Below are positions 47,931-60,970 of a stretch of DNA of 64,000 nucleotides, piece by piece; within the stretch, counting starts at the first letter, position 1, and every line of letters starts with the position of its first letter. Location of the stretch: positions 312,872 through 376,871 of the forward strand of contig VWZS01003656.1 in the NCBI GenBank assembly GCA_013397075.1, given 5' to 3'. The notes beneath the pieces are model-generated. The model worked only from the letters and a program-made list of their open reading frames with translations, searched no databases and was not told where the DNA came from. This DNA comes from Rhabdornis inornatus. Lineage: Eukaryota; Chordata; Aves; Passeriformes; Rhabdornithidae. A program made the position numbers and the translations under genes.

Positions 47931-50900
47931 CACAGCTTAGGTTTTCTGTTTCCTGTTTTGGTGATGGTCCAGGCTTTCGAGTCCTGTGACAAGAGGCAGA
48001 AGGTATTTCTTCCAGCCCATTAAATCTCTCCTGGGTACAGCAGCTCACAGGCAGAGAGCTGGAGAGATGTCTCAAGAAATCTCAGCATTTTTACTGGTTG
48101 ACAATCTCCTCCGAGCCTGCTCCTGCTGGTGGAGATAGCTCCAGGCCAGATAGCTCCCAGCAGCAAGTTTCCTTCATGTGGCATGGGAGAGACCATAGGA
48201 GGACACTAAATTCCTGTGTGGAATGGTCTGGGAGCATTCTCAGGCTGTTTCACATGGTGAAAGTATGGCTTTGCAAGGGAGCTGGTGGGCCATGAGAGCA
48301 GTGATGTGCCAGGCAGGGTTGGGAGCCCCAGTGACAATGTTCCCAGGGCAGCTGCTTTGACTGCTCTCCCTCCACCCCCTGGATTAGCCACAGGGAAAGC
48401 AAGCTTCAAACCATCACCCCTGGTACAGGAGGAGCAGTTTTCAGCTGTTTATGTTTCCAATATGTGACATTTTAGTGTTTGGGCAAACACCTGTGTCTGT
48501 AGGCACATGGCTAGGCTTGTGTCCTTTACCATGCTAGGTCCTGCACTGCAATGGGAAAAGACATTGTGAGGTAAGAAAGGAGGTGTGTTTTTATTTATCC
48601 ATTGTTCTAAGTAAACACCATGTCACTGAAAACCATTCATTTACTGGATACTTCTGGTAATAATTACAATTACTGATAACTAAACCAGAGGTAGATTAAT
48701 TTCAGATTTCTGCTGGGGATTTAAATTCAAGGCTGAGGTCAGGCCAGGGCTCACAGTCAACAAACAAAATCTCAGAAACCAATTTTTAAATGATTTTGTT
48801 TTACTAGAAATAACAGAAATACCCAAAAAGTAGGATTAATCAATTAGACATTGCATATGGTTTACTGGTTTTAGGGCTTTTTTGCAGCGAGTTTCAAAAT
48901 ATCACAGCCAGACCACTCTTGTGAGAGTTTGTTTTTTCTTTGTGTCTAGATCCAGCCTAAAGAGCAGATCAAGAGCCAAGGATTCAGTTCTTCAATACCT
49001 CCCCCTACAGAAATGCATGCAGGCTCAAACAAGATTTCTGTGTAAACCACCACTAATAATATTATCAGCTGAATTTAAAGCAGTGTTCAATATCTGAGAA
49101 TAATTTTCCTGTAAGAATCACAAAGCAATTTTCAAACAATATGCAAATCCAGAAAAGCTAGGGGACTTATAGGTATATGACATATTATGAGGGTTCATGC
49201 AGAAAATGGAGTTAATACTGAAGGTTCTTTACTAAAGAACAGAAATGCTCTATTGTGCTCAGTAGCCATGAGCTTTACTGATCATGTCTCTATCAAATAA
49301 ATATTGGTGTAACACTCGGATGCTCTGTTGCCACTGTTAAATGGAAGCTGGATTCTCCTCTTATTCTTCATGTATTACAAATTCTTGATAAGGATACTGA
49401 ACAGAAATAGCCAGGGAAATGGAGTGACCATGTTAAGGAAGCTGCTTTAGTTTATGAGTGCATTGGTGCATAGCTCCCTAATACACTATTTTCTATCCAT
49501 AAGCATGACTGTGTTTATACAGTCATGAAATTGCATAAATACAATTATTTTTGTTTCCCAGATCTGCCATGTAACAACAATTCAATTACCTATTGGTAGA
49601 GGAGGAAAAATTTTAATGTGTGAAATATCTGTATTTATTCTGTTTTGTTTGATATTATGAAAATGTTTTCTCTTACATTTCATCCCTTATATTTCATTGC
49701 TTATATTTCACTTATATTTTATCACTTTTGAATTGTTTCCCAATACATGGGACAGCTGAGTCACTGAGCAGATGTGATATGAGGAAAGCTGGCATCTTTT
49801 TTTGTGATTGCTCTTTCTTACAGGAGTTACAGTACAGATAATTTCCACATCATTTAGGAATGTGGTCAGCACCAGCTGATGACAGTTGGCGTTACAGTCC
49901 AAACTTGGCACTGTTACTGTGACTGCTCAATGCATACATTTTATTTGGGAAATCTGTTCCACTTGAGAGAAGCAGAATGGAAATTAATTTCCCTAAGAAA
50001 TGCAAAATCAGAAGAGATAGAGGTTTTATTTTTATTTGATTTTCTGGTTTTTTACCTGGGAAGTAAATTATGAAAAACAGAGTGGGAAAAGTTCTGATTA
50101 AAAATTGTGACAGGATAAGGCAGTTAAAACCCACGGTCTTGAAGGGAAGAAATTTAATATTCTCAAAGAATTATTTATTCACTGAGATTTAGGTAGCTGA
50201 GGATGCAATAATTAGGGTTGTTATTGCCAAGAGCCTTGCTTGGCTACTCCTAGTTAGTCACCCGGCTTTCACTGATTTCAGTGGGAATTAGGTACCACAG
50301 CTCTTTGAGCATCTCAGTGCAGTAGAGCACCCATGTTATTTTCTGAAATGTGCTTGGTTTAGGGCTGTATTTATTAGTAATATTTGACCTCAGCACCTAA
50401 ATTTGTGGAAAAAATGTTTATTTGGCTTTTATATCTCAGAAGTGCTTTACAGTACCCTGCTCACAGCATGGGACTGTCACAATCTGTGGCTGAGAGGTCA
50501 GGCAGCCCAGGAATAGAGGAGGCAAGTGTGGCTGATGCCCAGTTGTGCCCCTGTGACCCTGAGAGCAGGAGCTCAGTCTCTGGGACACGGCCACTGTCAG
50601 TGGAGCTGGGGTTCCCCCTGAGTGCTCTGCCTCTTGTCAGTGCTCCTGATCTCTGGAAGGTCTCACTTGGAGATCCTTATCTTAAATAAACTAAGCCAGT
50701 GCAGGAATGGAAATAAGGAAGTAACAGATTCATTACTCCTTCTCTTCTTTAATTTCACATGGGACTTTCCCTTTTGTTTGTAGCATATAAACTGATTTGG
50801 ACTGGAGTATCAAATGGAGGATATTGAAATTTGCTACTGGCTGCAGCATTGGTGATACCAGCAAATAACTCAGCCTTCCTGAGAGAAGATTGGAATCTTT

Positions 50901-53885
50901 TTTGCTACTCTTTCAGAAAATGAAAAAAGAAATTACATGCAGATAAATATCAAACAATAAACCTGGGGGGAAACAGAAAACATGCTAAATGAAATAGGTT
51001 CAGCAGCCAGAAAAAGAACCTATAGAAAAATGGCAGCTGGAGCAACATGAGCTTTTAACCCTTGCCTTGGGTATCACATTTGGGTTAGCTCAAACTGCTT
51101 TTACTTTTTGCTTTTAAGCCTGACTGTGAAAGGACACAGAGCTGAGAGGAACAAAGACAGTTTAATGTACTGACGCTCGGCACTGGCAGCCAAGTGTACA
51201 GAAATAGCTTTTGCCTGGATTGGTTATGAGCAGGCTCCAGGGTTTAAAAGTGGGATGCTGTCATGGGCACAGGATGGATTAAGAATAAACAGACTTACTC
51301 GAAATTCATCAGTATGAGAATGAGATTAGAGCTCTGCCAACACCCAGCAGCTTCAGCAGCAGCACTGGACACTGCCTCGCTGGAGTGAAACACAAGAGAA
51401 TGTCAGTGCTAGTTAAAGTTCACTGTTTATGAGCACAACTCCGAAACAATTTTTTTTTTCTTTCACTGTAGAAGAGTAGTGGCTGAGAGGTATTTTGAAA
51501 TGCAGATATATTGCTTTTAGAAAAACTAAATGCCAAACCTGTTGGCTCATGAGCTTTTTTTCCTGTCCAGCAATTTTTCTCATGTCCTAAAGGAGCAATC
51601 ACTGCTGATAATTTGCCAATGCCTATTTTGTAGACTAGAAAGTAATAGTTTGCTTACTGTTTAACTTAAACCATAAAATTTCTTCTTTCTGGAGAAGCTG
51701 AGTGGTTAATGCAGGGCCCTGGGAAATCTGCTCCTTACTGTCTCATTGATTTATTTTGTGATGTTGGAAAGGCCTCTTGCATCTTCTGACTCTACCTGCA
51801 GAATGATTGCACAGTTTTGGTTTCAGAGATTTGATAAGAGGATTTGATTCTGTTAAGGAAACCCCATTCTTCCCATAATACAGTTTTAGAAATGACCAGT
51901 TACAAATATAATTTGTTTTAAAAAATCGTCACTAAATGTTGGAAGAAACATTACTTCCAAAATCTGTCAGGAAAGCTTTTTCTGCTGGTGCTCCTAGATG
52001 CAAAACCAATTAGAAAGTCAAACCAGTAAATTTATTAGTTTATGGCAGTAGGGGAAACCTGGCCTAATGAGGCAGGATTGGATCAGAACCAAAATAACTG
52101 GATTCAGAGATTATCAAGCTTGTTGTGAAGGATTTGAGGTACCAGTTATCCTTGAGCATGCACTTCTAGAGAGGTTTGGCTCAATGCCACAGGATCTGCT
52201 GGAGTTCTCTGTTTAAAGGCAGGTGATGCTTGGTTTGCAACCCACAGGGCTGAATTGCCCATGCTGATAGACACAAAAAGACATCTTTATCTCCATGCAG
52301 AAAAGAAGTGTCTGGTCCTGATGATCTTTGTGGATAAGCCTGGAACTGAGGAGCGGACGAGGGATGGGGGCTTCCTTTTCTTATCTGGGTTTCTTGCTCT
52401 GGTGAGCCCCTGCTGGCAGGTTAATTGCACACTGTCACCATCGACTCATCACCTGCCAGGCAGGAGGAGCTAGGGTGGAGATTTCAATTCATAACATGAC
52501 AGAGTTGAGTATAGCCTGTCTTGTCCTCTGTGTGTCTCTTCTCTGGAAAGCAAGAATAGGCAGTTTACATTGCAGATAGGGTTATATCACAGAGAAGAAC
52601 ACAGCCTGTCACTGCTATGTCTATAATATGGTCACGCTATTGTTTAATGAAGATCTTTCACTCTGAAGAGGAGGGCACTAGGGACAGACATGCTCAATGG
52701 GGTGGTTGCTGCCACGGTGATAAGTTATCCCCCAGTGGTGCCTGGGGTGAGGTGGGATTTTTCAGTGGTCTGCTCTTCCTGTTGTTGATTACTGTGTCAT
52801 TTTGGCGTTGCTTGTCTGAAGAGTCCCTTTGTTTTTAGCACTGTTGAGGATCAGTAGCCTCACTGGTTATAAAAGGAGTGTTTTTCTCATCTACACATGC
52901 CTAGTGCAACCCTGTGTGTGATTTTGAACTGTTTGGGGGCAAGTTAAGGCATCCCATTACATTTGATAGGGTTCTATCAGGCTGTACTACATGTGACAAG
53001 GGAAGGACTTGCTTACAATGTATTTTAATGCTGTGAACCACCACAGGCCAGGTGGAGTTGAAATCTCACATTTATTTAAGGTGAAGCATTGCTGTCTAAA
53101 CACTGGTAAGTAGAGGTGATGTTCTTTAGTAAACAGAACTCTGAGAGTCTCTGGCACTGCCCTTTGCATATAGCAGTTGCCTCTGAAGAGAGAGGAGGAA
53201 TCCTTAGCAATCAAAAGGTGCTGAACAACAGGTAAAGCAAATCATGTCTCCCTGGAGAGCTGCTGCCTCTCCTGCATTTTATTGAGATGAGAACTAGGTT
53301 TTGGTTCTGGCTTGGTTGAATCATATTACTATTTTTCAGAGTACCTGTCTTTACCTGTTAATCTCAGGCCACCAAAGAGTTTGTGCTAGAAATCCATTTC
53401 ATTACATACACGGGGCTCAGTGTTTTGTGTCTGTTGCAGGTAAAAATCTTGTTTATAGCAAGCCTGGGAAAAAAAAACCACAACTTTTGTGGCAGTAGGG
53501 AGCCATCCGCTGGAGTGCTGCACATGTCTGAGGTGATCTCTTTTGCTCTGTCTTCTGTCTCTTGAGAAATGGGGTGCCTTTAGGAGTCTGTATATATAAA
53601 AAAATACCAGACCTCAAGTGACTCTGGCTGAAGGAGACACAGTGATCTATTAGTAGATTCATTTCCACCCTTTCCATCTTCCTGACTGGTCTGCTGCTGA
53701 CTGTCTTTCATGCGTGCTGTTCCCTGAAACACAAGCAGAGGATCAAATAACAATGTGTTTTGACTCCAAACTCTGGAATGACTTATCATGTTATCAAAGC
53801 TTTTGATTTAATTGAAATTTCACAGATAACCCTAGACCTGCTTTTAAGTGCAGACTCAAGAGGCAGTGGGAATTCAATTAACCAT

Positions 53886-53896
53886 CCCCCCCCCCC
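53886..53896 (+). repeat. Poly-C run (11 C)
   Basis: C11 followed by a CACCACCACCCC-type sequence. It is a likely length-variable and sequencing-error site. Confidence 0.9.
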
Positions 53897-54038
53897 ATTA
53901 CACCACCACCCCCTCTTTTAATGCTTGCATCTTGTTTGGGAGTTTTATGGAAGGGATTTGCTACTGCTTATCTCCAGCTAGGGCTGTGTGTCTGGGTTCA
54001 AAGATACCCTTTGTTTTTGGGCCTCTTTCTTTTTCCAG

Positions 54039-54103
54039 TTATACCAGAATTTGATTGGAATGACCCTGCTGACAGTAGTGGACAATTTGAGATTGACAGT
54101 GAT
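54039..54103 (+). other. Exon-like segment with strong acceptor
   Basis: A long polypyrimidine tract ending CTTTTTCCAG precedes 65 bp that end at GAT|GTAAGG. One frame is open (IPEFDWNDPADSSGQ, then FEIDSD), an acidic peptide I do not recognise. That frame needs a phase-1 upstream exon, whereas the last PX exon ends in phase 2. Spliced to the PX exon, the reading would be DYTRI followed by a stop, giving a PX-only truncated product or a decay-inducing exon. Confidence 0.2.
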
Positions 54104-56581
54104 GTAAGGATTACAGAATTTGCAGTTACAAGTAGAATTCTTTCCTTGTTTCCTTGTTCATCTCTTAAAACAATTGGCCTAAGCTCAGGAAGATGTTCAT
54201 TTAAGCAGACCTTGGATATATAGTGAATAGAGGATTGACTGTGGCTTTGAAATACTTTAGTATAATCTAATAAATGCTGGTTATTTGCTGGATTCTTGCA
54301 AGCTGTATTTGCTTCCCAGCTCCAAGGAGTTTTAATAGCTATGCTAGTAATGCTGACTGCAGTGCACTGTGGTGAACCTCAGAACATTGTATATGTCTGA
54401 TTACATTTGCTTTCAATTACAGTCTTGTGGGTTTGAAAAATCAGAGCAGTTCAGGCTCATTTGGGAACCACCACAAAAAATCACCAGTAACCTGAGATAG
54501 CTAGTGCTTGAAAATATAAAAGAAGAAGAACATGTTGAATGTTGGGGACCAAAACAGTCTATTTTGCTTTATGAGAAGTCAGCCATGGCAACAACTATAG
54601 GATTAGAACAGCTGGGGCACCATATCTAAAAGATAAACCTTTTCCTTTCCCATCCAATCATGCCAGGAGGGAAGTGTGAGTGACTCATGCCAGAGGCATT
54701 TCTCATCAGAGGCTTGAAGCTCTCCTGGTGCACTAGTGAATTAGCAAGGCTGCTGTCTCTGCTGCTCCCCATTGGATAGATTGCTGGTCCTTTTCCTAAG
54801 GGTTAGAACCTCACCAACATCATCCTCTCTTCCTGGGGAAGCTGCATAGTTCCTGAGGATGCTAAAATTAAATTAATCTTATTTCAAAATGCACTATTTT
54901 GTGGAGATGTGGATTATCCTCTAAATCTGACTAAAAGAGGAACTTTCTTTTCATTAAATGATTTAACCAAGAATTTCCTGCTGAAATGTGGTCCCAAATC
55001 CCTGAAATCAAATAGTTTCCAGTGGCCCTACTAAGCAGTAGGATGGCTGTGGAGTGAACAAGCATGTACAGAGACACCTGGCAGAAAGCTCTGCAGGTGA
55101 CCCCTTCTGCAGTGGTGCCTAGGTCTCTGGGTTGGGATTTGATCTGCCTCTGGCAGTCCTGTGGTGTGTCCAGTGCTGCCTACAGAATTCCTCAACTCTT
55201 CCAGCAGACAGCTCTGGGAGAGCATCAGCCATGTGCATGATCCCTTTCTCCTGCACCAGCATCTGGCAAGCAGGAAAAGAACTCATGAATGCATTAAAGT
55301 GTAAGCCCTGGTGCAACCCTTGGTTGGGGCATTGAGAATATTTAGGAAGTAAAAGAGGAGCAGGAAGGGTTTTGCTGTGAAAAAGCCCAGGTACAGTGCT
55401 GTGACACTGGCAGTAGTGCCGTGAATTTTCACCCCAAATGAGGAGAAGTAGTTCAGCTATTCAGGAGCAGAAAGTGGGGTGTAAGGCTGTCATCAACCCT
55501 GAAAAAAAGATCAAATGCAAAATGAGTAACTCGGGCAGCTTTTACTCTTGTAGTGGGAACTGGTACATCTTACCAGTGTTCTACATTTCTTCCTACAGGA
55601 TAGGACATTTTAGCTCCTAATTTTGGGTGGCCTATGAGTGAGAGAACTGAGCACTTTCTGTAATCCCAGTGACAAAGTTCTTCAGCTTGTACATAACCTC
55701 TGCAGTCCCCACAGCTGGTGACCTGGATGCTGAGGCATCTTGCTGGGTCTGGCTTAATTCCTTCACCTCCACACATATCTCTGCAGTGAAGCTGAGGGCC
55801 AGGGTACTGCAGAAACACTGCAAACAGCTGTAAACTCTTGCAGCCAGAGGTCAGTGGAAAGCTCTCTTATTGTTTGCTGCCATCTCAATGCACAAAGCAG
55901 GGCTCTGTGGGACTGCACTTAGCAGCGTTAGTGATGCTCCTGATGCATCAGTGTCATCCCCTGGGGGAGGAGGAGCCCCCGTGGCCGAGCTGCACAGGCC
56001 ATCCCAGCTCATGAGATGCTTTTCTTGCCAGCCCTGATAAATAAGCTTCTGTTAATGTTCATTGTTATGGTGCTCATGCTCATCTGAGTGTTCAGGAGGG
56101 GGTTGTGTTACAGATGCTTGGCTGAGGGAGGGCAGGGTGACCTGTGCTGGCTCCAAAGGTGAGCTGGGGTTTTAATAAGAGGCAGACGTTCAGCAGATGA
56201 GCAGAAAGCCTTGAATCCCTTCAATAAAGTAGTATGTCAGAGTGAGTAGTTGCAAGAAGTAGGAGTTCTGAGGAGAATGGAGATAAAAGGAGGCTTTCAG
56301 GCAGGAGAGAGGATTACTGCTTTTTCCAGATGTAGCATTTGCATTTGGAGAAGGAGAACAGCCAAAAGGCCAAGCTGATGAAGGATGCTTTGTGGTGCTT
56401 CCAGCCTGTGAAAAAAATGTGGTTCTTTGAAAGTTATGTGCTTTTGGATTGTTAGGCAAGGGATGAAATAGGCATCATAAGAGCAGTCGCTTTCCCCCTC
56501 TTCTTATAGAAGGCCAGTCTCCAGTGATTTATGTAATTAGTACTCTTTTTTCTTCCTTTTTTTCCTGCTTTCTCTTAAGGC

Positions 56582-56598
56582 TTTTTTTTTTTTTTTTT
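56582..56598 (+). repeat. Poly-T run (17 T)
   Basis: An uninterrupted T17 directly after a T/C-rich stretch (56540-56580). No retroposon body is recognised. Confidence 0.9.
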
Positions 56599-57321
56599 AC
56601 ATACAGTCTTGGCTTAATCATTCGGCATCCTCATAAATCAGAAAATTTTGTGCTTGCAGATTCCTGACAAGTAGTTTATATTTAATTTTTTTGTGGACAG
56701 GCATATAAACTACTGAGCCCTGGTTTATTGCCTGATACATCCTGATCTCTGGCAGGATAAGCAGTGCTTCAGAGAAGATTGAATTAATATCAGCAAACAG
56801 AGAATTTTGGGCTTTAACAAACAAACATTGCTTTCTGACATGGTTTTGTCTATCCTAATACATGCTCAGAAAATCTCTGGTCTTATCTCCACTTAAGATT
56901 CATTCAGCTCAGATGTACTCACACACCATGGAACCCTGTAAGTAGAATATGTGATGATCAGTTTAAGAGAGGATTTACCCAAAATAGACAAAAATAAACC
57001 TATTTATTATACAGCTCTAGTGGTCCTTTGCAAATTTCCTGAAAAAGTTTTGCCAGTCAGGTCTGTTTCTTCTTTTAAGGCTTTATTTTCAAAACATCAA
57101 AGTAAATTCCTGATTTTGGCTGAAGTAGGACGCAGCCCAACAGAGACACATGTCAAAAGCATTTCACCTTGAGAGTAATGCAGCTAGATAACATTAAACT
57201 TGCTGTTCAGCCTCATCCCCAGAGCAGCCTCCTCCTCCCCCAGACATTAATGCACATGGGCAGTTTTCTGCACAGTAACTGTATTGAATTCAACGGGAGC
57301 ACACGTGCACCCAGGGTTATT

Positions 57322-57349
57322 TGTGTGTGTATGCGTGTGTGTTTGTTTG
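57322..57349 (+). repeat. Imperfect TG microsatellite
   Basis: TG repeats interrupted by ATGCG, then TTTG units. Short and imperfect. Confidence 0.75.
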
Positions 57350-58049
57350 ATGGGAATGAAAAATTCTGGAGAGGGCTGGGATACAAAGGAGGTTCATTCA
57401 TCAGTAGCCCCCTCTGCAAATCATGTTAATTCTTCTTTCTTGCCTGGAGATGGGCAGGGATGGAGTCTGTGCACACAGGCTGTGAGGCAAACATAACTTC
57501 AACTGGAATAAGTCACCAGCTTTCAAGAGATGAGGGTAGGTAATATCTACTCTTGGAGACTCCTAAACACACGTATCACAAAACAGCAGAAAGACTTAAC
57601 TGGCCTGATTGTTTAGAGGTTTGATATGGCAAATAATTTGTGTGTGCCCTGGATGCTCTTTTTCTGCATTTATTTTTACAACCTTTTTATTTAAAAAATG
57701 CCAAAACCTAACTAAAAAGGGCATGAAAGCAATTAGATATGTATCTTCATCTATATCTTTGAGGGGGCCTTTTAACTGCGTAGCTGTAAAATCAATGAAG
57801 CATCAATACAGTCTCCATAAGGCAGTGCAGGCACTCTGAGAGAAAGCAATAAGCACAAGGCTGTGTAGAGCACCTTTGTTTGGCTGTGCTTGCTGTAAAA
57901 TCCTGTCAGATACCATTTTCACTGTGGTCTGTTCACTTCAGCCAGCACTTGCTCTGTGATCAGAGGGAATTCATCCATCAAACAGGGCTTGGCAGGTCTC
58001 ATTCTGCTATAATGGACTAGGTCATTGGAAGGTGTCTAGTGTGTGTTGT

Positions 58050-58450
58050 AGGCAATTTGCTTATTGTCTCCTATTCTACACATATACCAAAATCTCTAAC
58101 AGGACATTTTTACATTGTGCTTTGTTCTTATCTCTTGCTTTCTTCTTGCTTTCTTACCGGACTGCTTTATCCCTGAATGCATCAGCTTCTCTGCCTTATG
58201 TTGGTATGTATTTTCTTGTATCATTCTTAGCTGTCTCTGGTTTGTTGTCTTTTTTTTCATTATCCTTACATCCCTTGAATATTGTTTTCTTCTTTCTCAA
58301 TATGTTCTGTGCTGTTTCTCCCAGCATTGCTACACTTACTTCTATTTGTCCCACTGGTACTCAGCTCATTGCTTTTATTTGCTCTCTGATGTATTTCTTC
58401 TATCACTTTCTCCCTTCCCCATATCTTTTCATCCCCAATACCACATATGA
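58050..58450 (+). repeat. Pyrimidine-rich stretch
   Basis: About 400 bp strongly biased to T and C on the + strand, with many TTCT, CTTT and TCTC words and few purine runs. The bias keeps two overlapping + frames open (144 and 111 codons) that read as strings of F, L, S and C, imitating membrane proteins. No domain is present. It may be an old degenerate simple repeat or a skewed region. Confidence 0.5.
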
Positions 58451-58973
58451 GATAACAGAGGGATGACAAAAGGTATACAAGTTGCCTCATTGCTGGATTA
58501 GCTGTTTGCGTAGCATACAGCCAGGATGAGCCATTCTGGGGCTGGAACAGAAACTGGGAGCAAACCCTGTCCCACCCTCATATGTGTTAGTGGCCCTGAT
58601 ACCTGACAATAGCTCAGCAATATGAGGAAACCTGCTCTTTTGCCTTGCTAAAGGCAACTCTTAGGAAGAAAAGGAGAAGTCATGGAAAACTAACTTGGCA
58701 GAAATAAAATCACCAAGGTTTTTGCTGTTTTGTAACCTATAATTTTTGTAGAAGTTGTCTCCGTGGTCTGCCAAACAGAAATTCATCATCACCAGCCTGG
58801 AGTTCCTGGGTAATTAATCTTCTGTGGTGTATAAGGCAGGCTGGGTTTTCAGTCTGCAGGTGTGGAGATCTGTGAGCTAACCTGCAGCACTGCTGAACCT
58901 TTTCTCTCCCCCCTACTTCTCCATTTTCCCATGACCTTAGGAAGAAAAAAAAGAATTCCCCACTTCATAGCTC

Positions 58974-58987
58974 TTTTTTTTTTTTTT
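58974..58987 (+). repeat. Poly-T run (14 T)
   Basis: An uninterrupted T14 within otherwise unremarkable intron. Confidence 0.85.
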
Positions 58988-60907
58988 CTAAATCACACTT
59001 TATGGAACACAGTTTTAATGCTGTATGGTGTGTGTTTAATGATGTCCATATGGGTTTGTGGGTACAGGAATTAAATACATAACGGTTCACGATGACATAA
59101 CACGGAAATGCAACTCCCGCAGTGCTGGTGTGTAGGCTGTAAAGGGTTATTAATAAAAATGAAGGTTTTAAATAGAAAACAAGCTTAGCAGCACCGTTTT
59201 GGCCTCAGGCCCATCTCTGAGTGATGGAAAAAAAGAGGCTGGAATATATGGTCTTTCCTCAATACATGAAAATAAATACATTTTACCACCATCCCCTGCT
59301 AAACATTTCAGAGAGAAAGCTGCAGGCCTGATGCATGGCATCTCTCTTCAATCAGAGCCTGAGCTTAGGGAGGTCTGGAGGGGATATTTCAGCAGGGTGC
59401 AGAACACATCAAACAAATACTAAAGGGGAGATTGATGCCTTAGATTATTAGAACGGGGTAAGGCCACAATGTTTTGATTGGCAAAACCTTTCAACAGTTG
59501 GACATTAGTATTTCAGAAGAGCAAACCGTTCTGTTTGTGGGTGAGCCAGGAAAATAACAACTCACACAGTTTGGGGGAATGACCTCAAGGAAATCCCATC
59601 CTGTCTTGTAACTAGAGTTGCTGGATCAGTAAGCCAAGGAAATTAGATAATATGCCTATTAATATTATAGACAAAGAAAAGCAAGTTTACTTTTCTATGT
59701 TCAGCCTTTTTCTCTCTGTAGTTGCCCCAACACTTTAAGTGTTCAGAATAAATGAGACAGCAGTGGATGATGTGCTGAGCATCTCCCATTGAATGCTGTG
59801 TCTGAGACATCTCTTGATGATTTCCCACTGGTTGTTAGTGACAGGAACTGTATGGGCAGCACCAGCACTAATTGAATGTATCCTTCTGCCTTTACCAATG
59901 TTTTTGCTGCAGTTTTAGCTGGTCCCAGAACAAAACACAAAAATACAACCGCACACGAACTAACTCTAGAGTCTGTGGCTGGGGATTTTCCACTTTATGG
60001 ACATCTCTAAATTACCTCCAGATTGTAGACCAGGACAAGATCAATGCTTCACAGCAGTTGCATAAGGGTCAGGAACCCTCTGTCCGAACCAAAAGTGATT
60101 CTGCCCTGGTTCCCATTTTGGGAACTCCATGTACTCACAGCTGTGCCCTCCTGCTCAGTCTGCTCACGTTCTTCAGCTCCAGCCCCACGCTCACCTCAGC
60201 CAATCCTTGCACCCCTGGATTCCAGCAGACAGCTTTCCTAGCAGGTGGCCATGGAGGATGCAGAAGGAATGCAGGAGGAATAGGACTTCCTTGCTTTATC
60301 TCGTCCTGTCTGGGGCAAATTCCCAATCTCTGCCAGTTTCTTGGTGCCTCCAACTGTTGTCCATTGTGAGGCACAGATGTTGTTAGCTCAGTGGCTTATG
60401 TCCAACCACCAGGTACTTCAGCCCATTATATGGAATTGGAATTCAGGCTGAACAGACAGCATTGCTTTTTTTCCCACCTGACCATAGCTGGGACAGAAAT
60501 GTGGGAACGTGGCACAAAATACTCTCCCTGTGCACCAAGCCCTGTGCTGCTCTGTTCACCCTTCAACTTCCTGGCTTGAAACCAAGATCCTCCTCTAAAA
60601 ATTTGTTAGAAAAACTATTCCCTGCATGTGTTCTGACAGAAGAAATGGCTGGGCTCTGTCGCACAGGGCGTGCTTTCACCCATTTACTGCTGCACTGTGG
60701 GTCATCTCAGGCACAGCTAAAACTTCTGGAAAATGGTATTAAGTCTATATTTCCAAATTTCTTTATGCTGACAAATGTCAGTTGTTTGTCTTCTGAAACT
60801 GGTCTTTTCAAGAATAGGTATTATGTCCCTTTAAATAGCACAAACCACATGGGAACAGATTATTTTTGTCCCTAGCTGTCTATAATGTATCTTATTTCTT
60901 TTTTTAG

Positions 60908-60970
60908 TGAAACCAAAAATCTTCCCAGGGATTGTTCCTAATAATAATACTGAAAAGAAACCATCATCCA
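60908..60970 (+). other. Exon-like segment, 63 bp, with good splice signals
   Basis: TTATTTCTTTTTTTAG is followed by 63 bp and a donor ATCCA|GTAAGT that matches U1 well. The one open frame reads KPKIFPGIVPNNNTEKKPSS and requires phase 1 on both sides, so it could be a symmetric cassette for some transcript. It does not fit the phase-2 end of the last PX exon; joined there it would stop after 11 codons. I do not recognise the peptide. Confidence 0.2.
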
